Positions 44,200 to 54,854 of a stretch of 64,000 nt of DNA are shown here, piece after piece. This DNA comes from Zeus faber (Eukaryota > Chordata > Actinopteri > Zeiformes > Zeidae), in contig OY482848.1 in the NCBI GenBank assembly GCA_960531495.1, positions 33,823,748-33,887,747 of the forward strand, given 5' to 3'. Both the position numbers and the translations under genes were made by a program. Within the stretch, counting starts at the first letter, position 1. Each line of letters begins with the position of its first letter. The notes beneath the pieces are model-generated. The model was not told where the DNA came from, did no database searches, and worked only from the letters and a program-made list of their open reading frames with translations.

Positions 44200-44567
44200 T
44201 TTCCTGGACCTAATTCAGTTTTTCAATACATCTTGTCATCCAATGTTCATGTTTTTGTGTAAATGTTGTTTGTTTCTATGTTTATTTGTCTCACCGTGGT
44301 GATTCTCCCCCTCTTGGAGTAGTGATCAGTTGTTTATAGACCCAAACATGATGAATAGTTCTCCAAAGAGGGGGGTTGGTGGTGGCTCTCCATAATCATC
44401 TCTTGTCATTATACAGGGCATCCACAGGACAGTTATTGCAGCAGTTCATGATGATTTAAGAATTAATAAAGAGTTGCATTGCAGGTTGAGAACTTGAACT
44501 CCTGTTGCTGGATGCAAATGGCATGCACATACTCAGCATGCTGACAGCACAGGTTAAAAAAAAAAAA

Positions 44568-44575
<8 letters not shown>
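44200..44575 (+). repeat. Poly-A-ended interspersed repeat, copy 2
   Basis: This is the best copy in this orientation. It runs from 'cctggacctaattcag' through 'ttgtttatagacccaaacatg' and 'catccacaggacagttattg' to 'gctgacagcacaggtt' followed by a run of A. It matches 53425-53800 in reverse over its full length and 18110-18365 in its 3' part. Confidence 0.75.

Positions 44576-44654
<79 letters not shown>
44566..44654. repeat. (TA)n microsatellite
   Basis: About 85 bases of TA with single T interruptions, grown directly from the A-tail of the preceding repeat. Confidence 0.9.
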
Positions 44655-44655
<1 letters not shown>

Positions 44656-45029
44656 TTTTGCATAATTTAATCCATCATGTATATCATTGAGTGTAAAGAG
44701 TTTTTTTATGATAATCAAATATAACTATGTATGACAATGTTTGCAACGCATGTAAGCACACAGCCCCTAATAGACTAGCTATGGGAGATGTTTATTCAGT
44801 TGCTTGCTCTTATTTTGTTTTTGGGGCTTTGTAGCCCCAAAGTGGGGATACGTAGTAAAATTTTAAGCTCATTTTTAAGGGGATCAATGAATAAGTAAAC
44901 ATGTTTTTGTGTTGAGTATGCCACAATTAGAAGCAGATGTGGAAGACAGGAAGGCTGTTCCTTTCATCAATCACCTAAAGACAGGGAATGCAGAGGTTTG
45001 GGGAATCAACCTCAACCTCATAAAATATA
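44655..45029. other. No recognised gene
   Basis: One short hairpin, ggggctttgtagcccc (about 44822-44837), is visible; otherwise AT-rich. Confidence 0.4.
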
Positions 45030-45459
45030 TGTTTGTATGAAGAAAAGATACAACATATTTAGATATAATATGAGTAAGATATGACTTTTTTCTACATAAT
45101 ATGAACAGTGTATTCAGACAATAAAAATATGAGAGAATGCATGTCTCAACAGAGAGGCCTCTGAAAAGCCAGAGGGGTGAGGGGCTCACTTTGAGTGGCC
45201 TGTGCCCTCTCTCAGAGGTAGAGTAGGGTCCTAAGTAATTATCTCCATATGGTGGTAAGCTCAGAAAATTGGAAGACAAGGAGGAGTCAATGCTTTGAAA
45301 ATAATATATTTCTTTGCAAGCCAAAGAGTTTTCAGTCTACTCTGCAGACCTCACTCAGACTGGTTATTTCTTAATAAAGAGTCGTATTTGTGTATTTAAC
45401 TTACCTCCAGTGCTGCCTATTTGTTTAAAGAACCTAAGAGTGGGGTTTTCTCCCCGACA
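45030..45459 (+). mobile_element. Putative solo LTR (fossil)
   Basis: The right end carries AATAAAGAG at about 45376, followed 80 bases later by GTGGGGTTTTCTCCCCGACA. This is the R-U5 layout seen in fish retroviral LTRs. A TG start at 45030 (tgtttgtatgaag) is a candidate. No target duplication was found and no second copy is in the window, so the call is tentative. Confidence 0.35.
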
Positions 45460-45639
45460 GTGTCTAATCTTAGTGAATGAGTATATGAGTCTTTGCTACC
45501 AAATATGTGACCCACCCACAACATCTTTTGTTTGTAAAAAAACAGTAAGATTATACTTGTTTTATAAAAGCGGAATTATTTAGGAGTTTAAAAGTATGGG
45601 CAACAAAACAAAATGTAGAGTCTATCAATAATATGAGTC

Positions 45640-46260
45640 TCTGTATATCAGCCTCTGTGTGTCATTTAATATATAAATGTGCATATGCCAAATATCTTCA
45701 AAGTTGTTGGAGTTATTATGTGGGCTAACCCCAACCCTACCCCAGCTACACTCTGAGAGCCTGTTTGGGGCCTCTTTTCATTTTCTTTTGGCCCCTGGCT
45801 GCATTTGCAGGTAAACTTGAAAATCTTGTGCATCGCTACTTGTTCATATTCTGCATCACCAACCTCAACGGACTTCATCACATCGTCAACTTCTTCTGCT
45901 GTAACAACAGGCTTCTGGTGTTTGAAAATATTCAGTTTCATCGTCACATTCAGGTTGAAATCCGCTGTTTGAAATGTTCTCCAAGTCCGGGATAATATCA
46001 GATTTAGCATCGCTGTCGTTCTCCAACTGCGACCCACAAAAGAACTGACAATCAACACGAAAAATTAAGTCCAGTACGTGCTGCTTACAGGGACTTGGCT
46101 CTATTGTACTGGTCAGATGTCGCAATAAGATTTAAATTCGCCACCCACTTCTCGTAATCCATTACAAGGCGGAGATGAAAGTTTTCACAGACAAGTGAAA
46201 CCGAAGAAACCTTGTCTTGTTTACGGAAGTGACATCAGCATTTCTTCTTCAATGGTATAT
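45640..46260 (-). other. Unrecognised open stretch
   Basis: Two overlapping minus frames, 45666-46058 and 45886-46125, lie in sequence of better-than-average coding look. The first reads VTAEEVDDVMKSVEVGDAE and MHKIFKFTCKCSQGP, the second DLENISNSGFQPECDDETEY. I cannot place it. The Cys-rich and acidic wording could come from a DNA-transposon accessory gene or from a decayed host exon. Confidence 0.3.
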
Positions 46261-46674
46261 GTTGATTTACACCCATTCCACAATGATGTCTCCGTGTGTG
46301 TGTGTGTAAAAGTAGTACGATTTTAAGGTTAAACTCTATCAAAACGGTTTCACATGGTGACTTCACATCACATGGAATATGGGGGAATGATCTTCACCTG
46401 GACACTCGCATTAAAGGAAACGATCGATCGGCGTTGTTCAGCGCTATTCAGCGTCTCGGTAAGTGAACTGTGTTTCCCCATGTAATCTAACGGGAATATT
46501 TAACTCCACGGTTAAACATTTTTATACTGTTAATAAATCAAACTCAGTTTTGAAATTACGTCGAGAGATAAAAAAAAACAGAACATGAATCTGGAAAAAT
46601 CAAATTTTACTTCAAGAAAGGTTTTTTCAACTGATTTGTCTGCTCCTGGCGATTTAGAAAAGCGTGACATTGTG
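46261..46674. other. No recognised gene
   Basis: Only a short (TG)n near 46293-46307 and an A-run near 46571 are visible. Confidence 0.4.
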
Positions 46675-48235
46675 ACATCTCGGGAACCGGAACGGGTTTG
46701 ACCTCCGGAGAGGCTGCTGACGGCTCTCTCTCGGGAATGGGCTGGACCTCAGGAGAAGCTGCCGACAGCTCGGGAACGGACCTCGGGAGAGGCAGCTAAT
46801 GACTCGGGAACTGGAACGGGGTGAACCTCTGGAGAGGCGGCCGACGCCTCGGGAACCAGAATGGGTTTGATCTCGGAAGAGGCAGCCGAAGTCTCGGGAA
46901 CAGGAATGGGCTTTACCTCTGGAGAGGCTGCTGATGGCTCTGGGTACAGGCTAGACCTCGGGAGAGGCAGCCGGCGGCTCAGGAACGGGCTGGACCTCGG
47001 GAGAGGCAGCCAACGACTCAGGAATGGGCTCGACCTCAGGACAGGCAGCCGTTGGCTCAGGAACTGGAACTGGCTGGACCTTCGGAGAGGCTGCCAACGG
47101 CTCTGTGTCGGGAACGGCTGGACTTCAGGAGAAGGTGCCGACGGCTTGGGAATGGGCTGGACCTCGGGATAGGCGGGCAGCGGCACAGGAACAGGCTAGA
47201 CCTCGAGAGAGGCAGCTGACAGCTCGATAACTGGAATGGGCTGAACCTCGGCAGAAGCGGCCAACGTCTCTGTAACCAGAACAGGCTTGACCTCCGGAGA
47301 GGCTGCCGACAGCTCAGTAAAGGGCTGGACCTTGGGAGAGGCGGCCAACGGCTCAGGAACTGGAGCTGGCTTTACCTGGGGATAGGTGGCCACCCGCTTA
47401 GGAACAGGCCAGACCTCGAGAGAGGCGGTCGACGGCTTGGGATCTGGAACAGGCTGAACCTCTGGAGAGGCTGCCCATGCCTCGGGAACTGGAACAGGCT
47501 CAATTTTGGGAGAGGCGGCCGACATCTCAAGAACCGGAACAGGCTTGACCTCCAGAGAGGCTGGCAACGGCTCTGGGTCGGAAACGGGTTGGACCTCAGG
47601 ATAGGCTGCCGACGGCTCAGGAACGGGCTTGACCTCAGGAGAGGCGGCTGAACAGGGGAGCCTCAACAGGATCAGCCAATGACTCAGGAACGTACTGAGC
47701 CTTTGCAGGAGAGGCCGACGGCTCAGGAACAGGAACAGCGCAAGCCTCAGAAGGATTGGCCAACAACTCAGGAACGTGCTGAGCCTGGACAGGGGAGGCT
47801 GACGGCTCTAGAACAGGAACAGGGCGACTCTCAGCAGGATCGGCCAGTGACTCAGGAACATGGTGACCCTCAGCAGGGGAGGCTGGAGGCTCTGGAACAG
47901 GAACGGGGCGAGCCTCAGCAGGATCGGGCAACTACTCAAGAACGTGCTGAGCCTCAGCAGGGAAGGCTGACAGCTCTGGAACAGGAACAGGGTGAGCCTC
48001 AGCAGGATTGGCCAATGACTCAGGAATGTACTGAGCCTTGGCAGGAGAGGCTGGCAGCTCTGGAACAGGAACAAGGCGAGTCTCAGCCAAATCGGCCAAC
48101 GACTCAGGAGCATGCTGAACCTTGGCAAGATTGGCTGACGGCTCTGGAACGGGAATGGGGTGAGCCTCAGCAGGATTGGTCAATGACTCAGGGATGTACT
48201 GAGCCTTGGCAGGAGAGGCTGATGGCTCAGGAATC
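46675..48235 (-). repeat. Coding-like tandem repeats, Pro/Glu/Ala-rich
   Basis: There are two arrays. From about 46675 to 47640, units of roughly 45-60 bases follow the pattern 'ctcgggaac.gg..tgga cctcgggagaggc'. From about 47690 to 48235, units of 84 bases contain 'gcctcagcaggatcggcca' and 'ggctctggaacaggaac'. On the minus strand they read as 15-20 residue units like AASPEVKPVPVPE and 28-residue units like EPSASPAKAQYVPESLADP. Unit lengths are mostly multiples of 3, so the frame has been held. The location downstream of a minus-strand Gypsy LTR and start codon suggests that this is an expanded part of a Gypsy first protein. Confidence 0.7.
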
Positions 48236-48557
48236 GGAGGCGAGAGGTGAGGTTGCCAGATGGGGTTGGTTGCAGCCGGTGGTGGAGCCGCCTCTACAGC
48301 GGGTTGCTGGGAACCCCGTGAAGCTGCTACCTCATACTGGAGGGACTATGGACGCCTCCAACTGCTGCAACTCCAGGTTGCTCCTGCTTAACCAGAAGTC
48401 CTGGGTGCCAACAGCACTGGGCAGTGGAGACTGGGGAGCGCCAGACCGCGGAGACTGAGGGGCGCCCGACCACTGAAACTGGGGGGCGCCGGACCACAGA
48501 GACTGGGGAGTGCCGGACAGCGCAAACTTGGGGGCGCTGGACTGCAGAGACTGTGGT

Positions 48558-49520
48558 TCATCGGACAGCGGAGAATGCGGACCCCAGTGTCACGAGAGAA
48601 AAAGGAAAGGTGCGACCCCCAGAAGGGGGACTGCTGGGCATGCTCAGAGGCAGGAACAGGACAGGCAAGTACCGCGCTAGCTGGCTCAGGACTGGGGGCT
48701 TGGCCAAGGTAGGACGGAAATGTTCATGCTGTGAAGCATACTGGTGACTAGCAGGCCTACTGCTAGCGGGCTGCTGACTACCAGGCCTACTGCTAGAAGG
48801 CTGGCGGCTAGCATGCTGGTGGCTAGCAGGCTGTGGGCTAGCAGGCTGGTGGCGAGCAGGCCAGTGGCTAGCAGGCCCGTGGCTAGCAGGCTGGTGACGA
48901 GCAGGTGAATCTCCATGTTGGTCCCTGATGAGGAACCGCCTGAAAGCTACAAATACCAGGTCTGCTGGGTTCATGTTTGGTCGGATCGTTCTGTCATGAT
49001 ATAGTCTGGTGAATCCAAATACAGGACACAACAGAGGCTGAGGAGTAGGTGCAAGGGCAAAGGGCTTATTGAAGAACAGGCAGAGGTAAAAACCAGGGGA
49101 ACAGCCAAAGGGAAAACGTATCAGCAGAGAACCTGGGCCCAGGGAAACAGGCAGAGGATGAACACGAACAGGCAGGGAATCAGGGTCCAGGAATGGGAAG
49201 GGAATCAGGGTCTAGGAACAGGCAGGGAATCAGGGTCCAAGAATGGGAATCAGGGTCCAGGAATGGGCGGGAAATCAGGGTCCAGGAACAGGCAGGGAAT
49301 CAGGGTCCAGGAACGGGAAGGGAATCAGGGTCCAAGAATTGGCAGGGAATCGACATAGTAGATAGGACAGAGAACACAACACAAACACAAACACAGACAT
49401 ACCGATCTAAAAAAATAGAGTGAATGGGGAACAGGTTAAATACAAGAGGAGTGCCGAGGAAGGTGAAGACAGGTGGTGAGATTGCTGACTGGGGACAGGT
49501 GTGCAGTAGCACGGATGCGG
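48558..49520 (-). mobile_element. Gypsy 5' LTR, leader and start of first frame (fossil)
   Basis: The LTR-like part runs from TGTCATGATATAG at 48992 rightwards to about 49520. It contains a tandem array at 49150-49350 with the unit 'caggcagggaatcagggtc' (about 26-28 bases). To its left on the minus strand come a short leader and an ATG at about 48974 reading MNPADLVFVAFRRFL, the kind of Gag start seen in fish Gypsy elements. Then a repeat of 'gctagcaggctggtg' type at 48730-48905 translates as Ser/His/Gln/Pro-rich units. Gag proper, pol and the 3' LTR are not recognised here. Confidence 0.55.
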
Positions 49521-49554
49521 AACCAGAGACAGACAGAGGGAGCTAGAGAGGGAC

Positions 49555-51176
49555 TGTCGGGGGCCAAGGGGGCGTGGTGAAGCCACTGCTGCAGACAGGC
49601 GGTGCAGTCTCCCATCCCGGGGCCACTCAGCTGATCGGGCAAATCAACAGAGGGACTCCGCTGAATCGTCTGATCCCAAAACCAGGAAATAATATATGGT
49701 TTGTTGTCCCAGCAGTGAGAATGGGCGTGCTTGCGGGACATAGTATGACTGGGCAAGACAAGCCCACTATCCAAGCCACTGGACACATCATGGCGGGAGT
49801 GCCGCTAAGCACAGATCGTATGGACTATTTTCATACTGACCTGTGAGCCTTTAATTCATGGTTTTGGCCCACAAGCTACATTTTGTTTAAAAGACTGTGA
49901 ATAACAACATGCCAACCAGTGCTGTTTCACCTCCGCCTGCCTCCTCTTCCTCATTTCCTGGCCCTGCACCAGAACACATCTCTCTAGCAGCGCAAGGCAG
50001 AATCCCGGACACCTTCCCTCCGGGACAGATGGTGGTGGCCCTCGCCACAATGCAGGAACAACAAGCCCTGCAGTTCCAGGAAATGCCGAGGTTCCACGCA
50101 CTCCGGGGGAGCAGTCCATCCAGGTCCTCCTCTGGGAGCGCACAAGACCTAGGCGAGTAACGACTGCCAGGCCCCCCCGTCCCCCTGATACAGAAGATGA
50201 CGGGGGAGGACAATCCCGAGGCGTTCTTAGCCAACTTCAAACTGATGGCCGAAGTGGCCGGCTGGCCGGACCATGAGCAGGCGTGGTGGCTCATTCCCCT
50301 CCTCTCTGGAGAAGCCCAGCTGGCGGCGCATGCCATACCGCCCGAGCAGCAGATGAGCTATGCTGTCGTCCGGAGGATGGTGATGGAATGGTCAGGAAAA
50401 CACCTGAGGGCCATCACCTGTGCCTTCGGTCACTCCCCTACGACATCGTGAGTCGGCCATTTCTGCGCACACAGCAGCTCCTGGACGCGGCCCAGCGGTG
50501 GCTACGACCAGAGGGGCGCTCCCTGCACCAGATCGTCAACATGGTGGCCACCAAGCAGTTTGTGGACAATCTCCCGGCCCGCGCCGCTAGCTGGGTGCGT
50601 TGCCACCGACCAGCCTCCCTCCAAGCCGCCATAGCCCTCGTGGAGCACCACGCCGAGGTCTACTCCGAGGAACTCCACCCACACCGCCACCTATCACACC
50701 GGACCATCAGAGACTGCCGAGGGACCCGCAGCCTGATCCGCCATGGGAGTCGTCGCAGGACCATCTGGTACCAAGCGTGGACTTGGCGGCCATCACCATC
50801 CTCCCTTCCAGGGCCCCTGGAGGGGCCCACTTCCCGTCCCTTCCCCCATCAGAGAAGGAACGACTACCAGCGGGAGACCACCTCCTACCCCACTCCATCC
50901 AAATGTGGCGCAGGCGCTGTTTCAGGTTATCTCCCGGGTTGGGATTCCGAAAGAAATCCTGACCGACCAGGGCACTTTGTTTATGTCACGCACACTGCGC
51001 AAACTGTACGGGTTACTGGGCGTCCGCTCAATTCAACCAGTATTTACCACCCGCAGACAGACGGCCTGGTCGAGTGCTTCAACAAAACGTTGGAAAAGAT
51101 AATCCAGAAGTTCTTCCACGATGACAGCCGAAATTGGAACACATGGCTGAACACCCTGTTGTTCGCGGTGCGGGAG
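49555..51176 (+). mobile_element. Ty3/Gypsy element fossil, + copy
   Basis: Begins with an LTR-like part (about 49555-49975), matched in reverse at 51177-51590. A capsid-like Gag follows (about 50027-50720), reading NPEAFLANFKLMAEVAGWP and PEEQ-like PPEQQMSYAVVRRMV. This resembles the Gmr1-type Gypsy capsids from which vertebrate SCAN domains derive. An integrase part (about 50900-51176) reads VISRVGIPKEILTDQGTLF and STSIYHPQTDGLVECFNKT. Protease and RT are not seen in this copy. Several breaks. Confidence 0.75.
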
Positions 51177-52300
51177 TGTGAGGGTGCATAATGGCGCCAG
51201 GCCAGGGAATCAGGAAGAGGAGGCAGGCGGAGGTGAAACAGCGCTGGTTGATTAATTGGTCTTTTTAAAATCAAACGGTGGCTCCTGGGCCAAAAGAACA
51301 TCTCAGGGGTTTGCAGGCCAATATATACATAGTCCATGCGGAATCACAGCTTTCCGTGGCCTGTCTGGCTGCTTGCCTTTCCAGTGGAACTCGCCCTGGG
51401 CGTTTCAGGCACACTGATCTTGACTGCGGGGACAGCCAAACAATTATTCCTTCCTGTTTTGGGATCAGGCGAATCAGTGGAGTCCATCTGTTGATTCGCC
51501 TGATCCACAGCAGCTGAGCGGCCACCGCCTGTCTGCAGCAGCGGCTTGACCACGCCCCCTCAGTCCACCAAATACCCCCTACGTCGCATTTAGGCCGGGC
51601 GCTGTCCGGCCGACGGCAGACCCCCCCCCCAGCACCGGCCGGTCCTGGGACAAAACGGATCGAAGCCCCCTGTCCGACATGTCCGTCTTTCAACAGAAAG
51701 GAAGAGCAAAGTTAAGGCTACGCAGTACAGGGTACAGTACTCCCCACAGAGAGCTGCCTTTAATTTGAAAAATGCCTGCTGGCACAGCTCTGACCACTGG
51801 ACTGGATCTGGAGAACCCTTTTGAATGCGACCCGGTCAAGGGGCTGGACAGTGTGACAAATTCTGGCACAAACCTCCTATAGTATCCGGCCAGCCCCAAA
51901 TACTGCTTTACCTCCTTCTTAGTCTTCTTAGTCTATCTACCTGCGATTGGAGCAGCCCGCCCCCCCAAGTGGTACCCCAAATACTGTTCCTTCCTCCGCC
52001 CAACCGCGAACTTCTTTGGGTTGACGGTGAGCGCCGCACGCCTCAGGGACACTAGCCCTTTCAGAGACCCATGGACCGGGTCCTGCATCCACATGCTGCA
52101 GATGCCGCTCCTTAGTATTGCTATGAATAATAACATCATCTAAATATGCAGCGGCAAATACTGTATTCGGACGCAGGACCCGGTCCATGAGTCTCTGAAA
52201 GGTCGTGGGGGCACCAAACAACCCGAACTGAACCACACTGACCTATCGGGCTTACCCCGTAGCAAGATGGGGCTGGACCATTGGCTCCAAGATTCCTAAA
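51177..52300 (-). mobile_element. Ty3/Gypsy element fossil, - copy, abutting the + copy
   Basis: The left part, 51177-51590, is an LTR beginning TGTGAGGGTGCATAATGG, the reverse of the LTR at 49555. To the right is pol on the minus strand. RT at 51937-52236 reads FGLFGAPTTFQRLMDRVL and AAYLDDVIIHSNTKERHL (YLDD active site). The junction region at 51690-51899 reads MGLAGYYRRFVPEFVTLSSP. The LTR end coincides with the point where the + copy's integrase stops, so the - copy most likely inserted into the + copy. Several breaks. Confidence 0.75.
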
Positions 52301-52477
52301 ATTCCCCCTGCACTATTTTCCGTTGTTGGCCAGCGAGCCTTTCTGTTCCTGTCTTTAAATTTTAAAAACTCATGCCAAGTCAAGCCCCGGTGCCAGATAA
52401 ACTCAGCCTCCTTCCCTAAACCCCTACCAGTAGGCAGAGCCTCCGATAGTTACTAAACAGCATTCATTACAACCCCC
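52301..52477. other. Unassigned, probably Gypsy-related
   Basis: This is a continuation of GC-moderate sequence without a readable motif. Confidence 0.3.
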
Positions 52478-52690
52478 AGAGCAGATGGACACATGTCATG
52501 ACAAGGGCTCCTCTCCTGAGTGTGTGTGGGGATGGGGGTTTTACTTGTTGCTTGATAGACCATCCAACAGGTATACAGCCACTCTGATCCTGGTCCCCAA
52601 TTTCCTAGACTCAGGACAGGTGTGGCTGCTGAAACCGCACCATCCCCACACCACAGGAAGACACTCTAAATCCCCAAGGAAGCTACACCA
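52478..52690 (-). repeat. LTR-like interspersed repeat, copy 1
   Basis: It shares 'gacatgtcatgaca.ggctcct' (here 'cacatgtcatgacaaggg'), 'ctgagtgtgtgtgg', and 'aggtgtggctgctgaaac' with 53005-53335 and 62905-63290. The longer copies also have a gtttattgtagagag block, which in reverse is a CAATAAAC poly-A signal, so they look like minus-strand LTR ends. Confidence 0.55.
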
Positions 52691-53004
52691 TAAATTCAAA
52701 TTACACGGTACGTGATGGGAAGTTGCACTCAGGCTGTCTTATGAAGTGTACCGGAATTTATATACACAACCACCTTCGTCTAGTGGGGATGCAAAAAAAC
52801 AGTTCCTAAATTCCTAAGTTCCTAAGACGGAAAAGACACATAATAGTGTAGAAATTTTAGACCCATATCTATTCTCAATGTTGACTACAAAATATAGTGG
52901 TCACTCAGGATGCAAAGTAAATGTGAATAAAACACATAATTTGGCCTTTTAATATACTTCATCCCTCAAGAAAAGTAATGGATTTGGGATAAGAGATCTC
53001 CAAA
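52691..53004. other. No recognised gene
   Basis: AT-rich with a small 'cctaaattcctaagttccta' local repeat near 52804. Confidence 0.4.
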
Positions 53005-53335
53005 TGTATATGGCACTGCCACTGTGGCAGTTCTGCGAAGCACACGCCACCCCAGTGGCATTTCCAGGGCCCTCTGGCAAAGAGACACAGACGACGGTGG
53101 GTTGTAGACATCAGTTTATTGTAGAGAGGAGGCTAGGTGGAATAAGCCAGGAGCAGATTGAACATGTCATGACAGGGCTCCTATCCTGAGTGTGTGTGAG
53201 GATAGGGGTTTTAACCTGTTGCTCGTAAGCCAAACCAATGAGCAACAGGTATGCAGCCACCCTGACCCAAATCACCTAGATCAAGGTCAGGTGTGGCTGC
53301 TCAAACCATCCCATCCCCACATCACAGCAACAAAT
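53005..53335 (-). repeat. LTR-like interspersed repeat, copy 2
   Basis: It runs from 'gccaccccagtggcattt' through 'tcagtttattgtagagag' and 'aacatgtcatgacagg' to 'aggtgtggctgctcaaac'. It is collinear with copy 3 at 62905-63290. Confidence 0.6.
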
Positions 53336-53424
53336 AAAATACTAATAATATTATTACAACTGGCCAAGGATAAGGTTGGTATGGCACTCCCTAATTTATT
53401 TATTTATTATTATATATATATATT

Positions 53425-53800
53425 TTTTTAACCTGTGCTGTCAGCATGCTGGGAATAGGACAGAGTTAGTCTGCAAGTGGAGTTCAAATTCTCAACCTGC
53501 AATGCAACTCTTTATTAATTCTTAAATCATCAAGAACTTCTGCAATAACTCTGTCCTGTGGATGACCTGTAGAATGTCAAGAGCACAGTTTTTGGTTATA
53601 GAGAACCGCCACCAACCCCCCTCTTTGGAGAACTATTTATCATGTTTGGGTCTATAAACAACTGATCACCACTCCAAGAGGGGGAGAGTCATCACCGGTG
53701 AAACAAATAAACATAGAACCAAACAGCATTTATACAAAAACATGAACATTGGATGACAATATGTATTGAAAAACAATTAATTAGGTCCAGGAAAACTGGA
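53425..53800 (-). repeat. Poly-A-ended interspersed repeat, copy 3
   Basis: The reverse complement of the copy at 44200-44575: T-run, 'aacctgtgctgtcagcatg', 'aacctgcaatgcaactctt', 'tctgtcctgtggatgacctg', 'gggtctataaacaactgatc' and 'ttaggtccagga' in the same order. Confidence 0.75.
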
Positions 53801-54211
53801 ACTTCAACTGGTCACGTGGTCTCTTCTCTTTGATCTAATAAAACAGTTCAAATTAGAAAAGGCATACGACGAGTTGTATGAGAGGTTGGACAGTAAGGAA
53901 GGAGAAAAGGACTTGTACCGATTGGCAAGACAAACGGACCAAGCTGGGAAGGATGTACAGCAGGTTAGGGTGATGAAGGATAATGATGGGAATTGAGTAG
54001 TGAGGAGAGTGTGTTGAGAAGGTGGAAGGAGTACTTTGAGGAGTTGATGAATTAAGAAAATGAGAGGGAGAGAAGAGTTGATGATGTGGATTGTGGATCA
54101 AGAAGTGCAGCAAATTAGCAAGGATGAGGTGAGAACAGCATTAAAGAAGATGAAGAGTAGAAATGCAGTTGGCCCAGATGACATATCTGGGGAAGTATGG
54201 AAATGTTTAGA

Positions 54212-54246
54212 TGAGATGGCAGTGGCATTCTGCCACTGCCATCTCA
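54212..54246. repeat. Perfect 16-bp hairpin inside the RTE LINE
   Basis: The arms are 54212-54227 (tgagatggcagtggca) and 54231-54246, with a 3-base loop, ttc. The right arm replaces element sequence after ..CLDEMAVAF, so it is a local templated inverted duplication. Confidence 0.9.
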
Positions 54247-54854
54247 CCTGTTAAACACCATCCTGGAAAGGGAGAGGTGCCGGAGGAGTGGAGAAGAAGT
54301 GTACTGGTACTCATCTTAAAGAATAAGGGAGGCGTTCAGAGCTGTAGTAACTACAGGGGAATAAAGTTGATCAGCCACAGCATGAAGCTATGGGAAAGGC
54401 TAGTGGAGGCTAGGTTAAGAGGAGAGGTGAGGATCAGCGAGCAGCAATATTGTTTCATGCCAGGAAAGAGTACTACAGATGCAATGTTTGGTTTAAGAAT
54501 GCTGATGGAAAAGTATAGGAATGGCCAGATGGAGTTCCAGTGCATCTTTGTGGATTTAGAGAAAGCATATGATCGGGTGAGAGAGGAAGTGCAGTATTGC
54601 ATGAGGAAGTCGGGGGTGGCAGAGAAGTACAGTACGTAAGAGTGGTACAAGATATGTATGAGGGCAGTCAGACAGTTGTAACCTGTGCAGTAGGTGTGAC
54701 GAAGGCATTCAAAGTGGAGGTGGGATTGCATCAAGGATCAGCTCTGAGCCCTTTCTTGTTTACAATGGTGATGGACAGGTTAACAGATTAAATCAGCCAA
54801 GCATCTCCGTGGACTATGATGTTTTCGGATGACATTGTGATCTGTAGCGAGAGT

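Noticed and set aside
47679-48458. 259-codon + frame, Gln/Glu/Arg-rich
   Set aside because: It is the antisense reading of the tandem repeats whose minus-strand reading follows a Gypsy-type start; repeats with unit length divisible by three stay open in several frames.
46675-49350. CRISPR-like regular repeats
   Set aside because: Units are head-to-tail without unique spacers, there are no cas genes, and the genome is that of a vertebrate.
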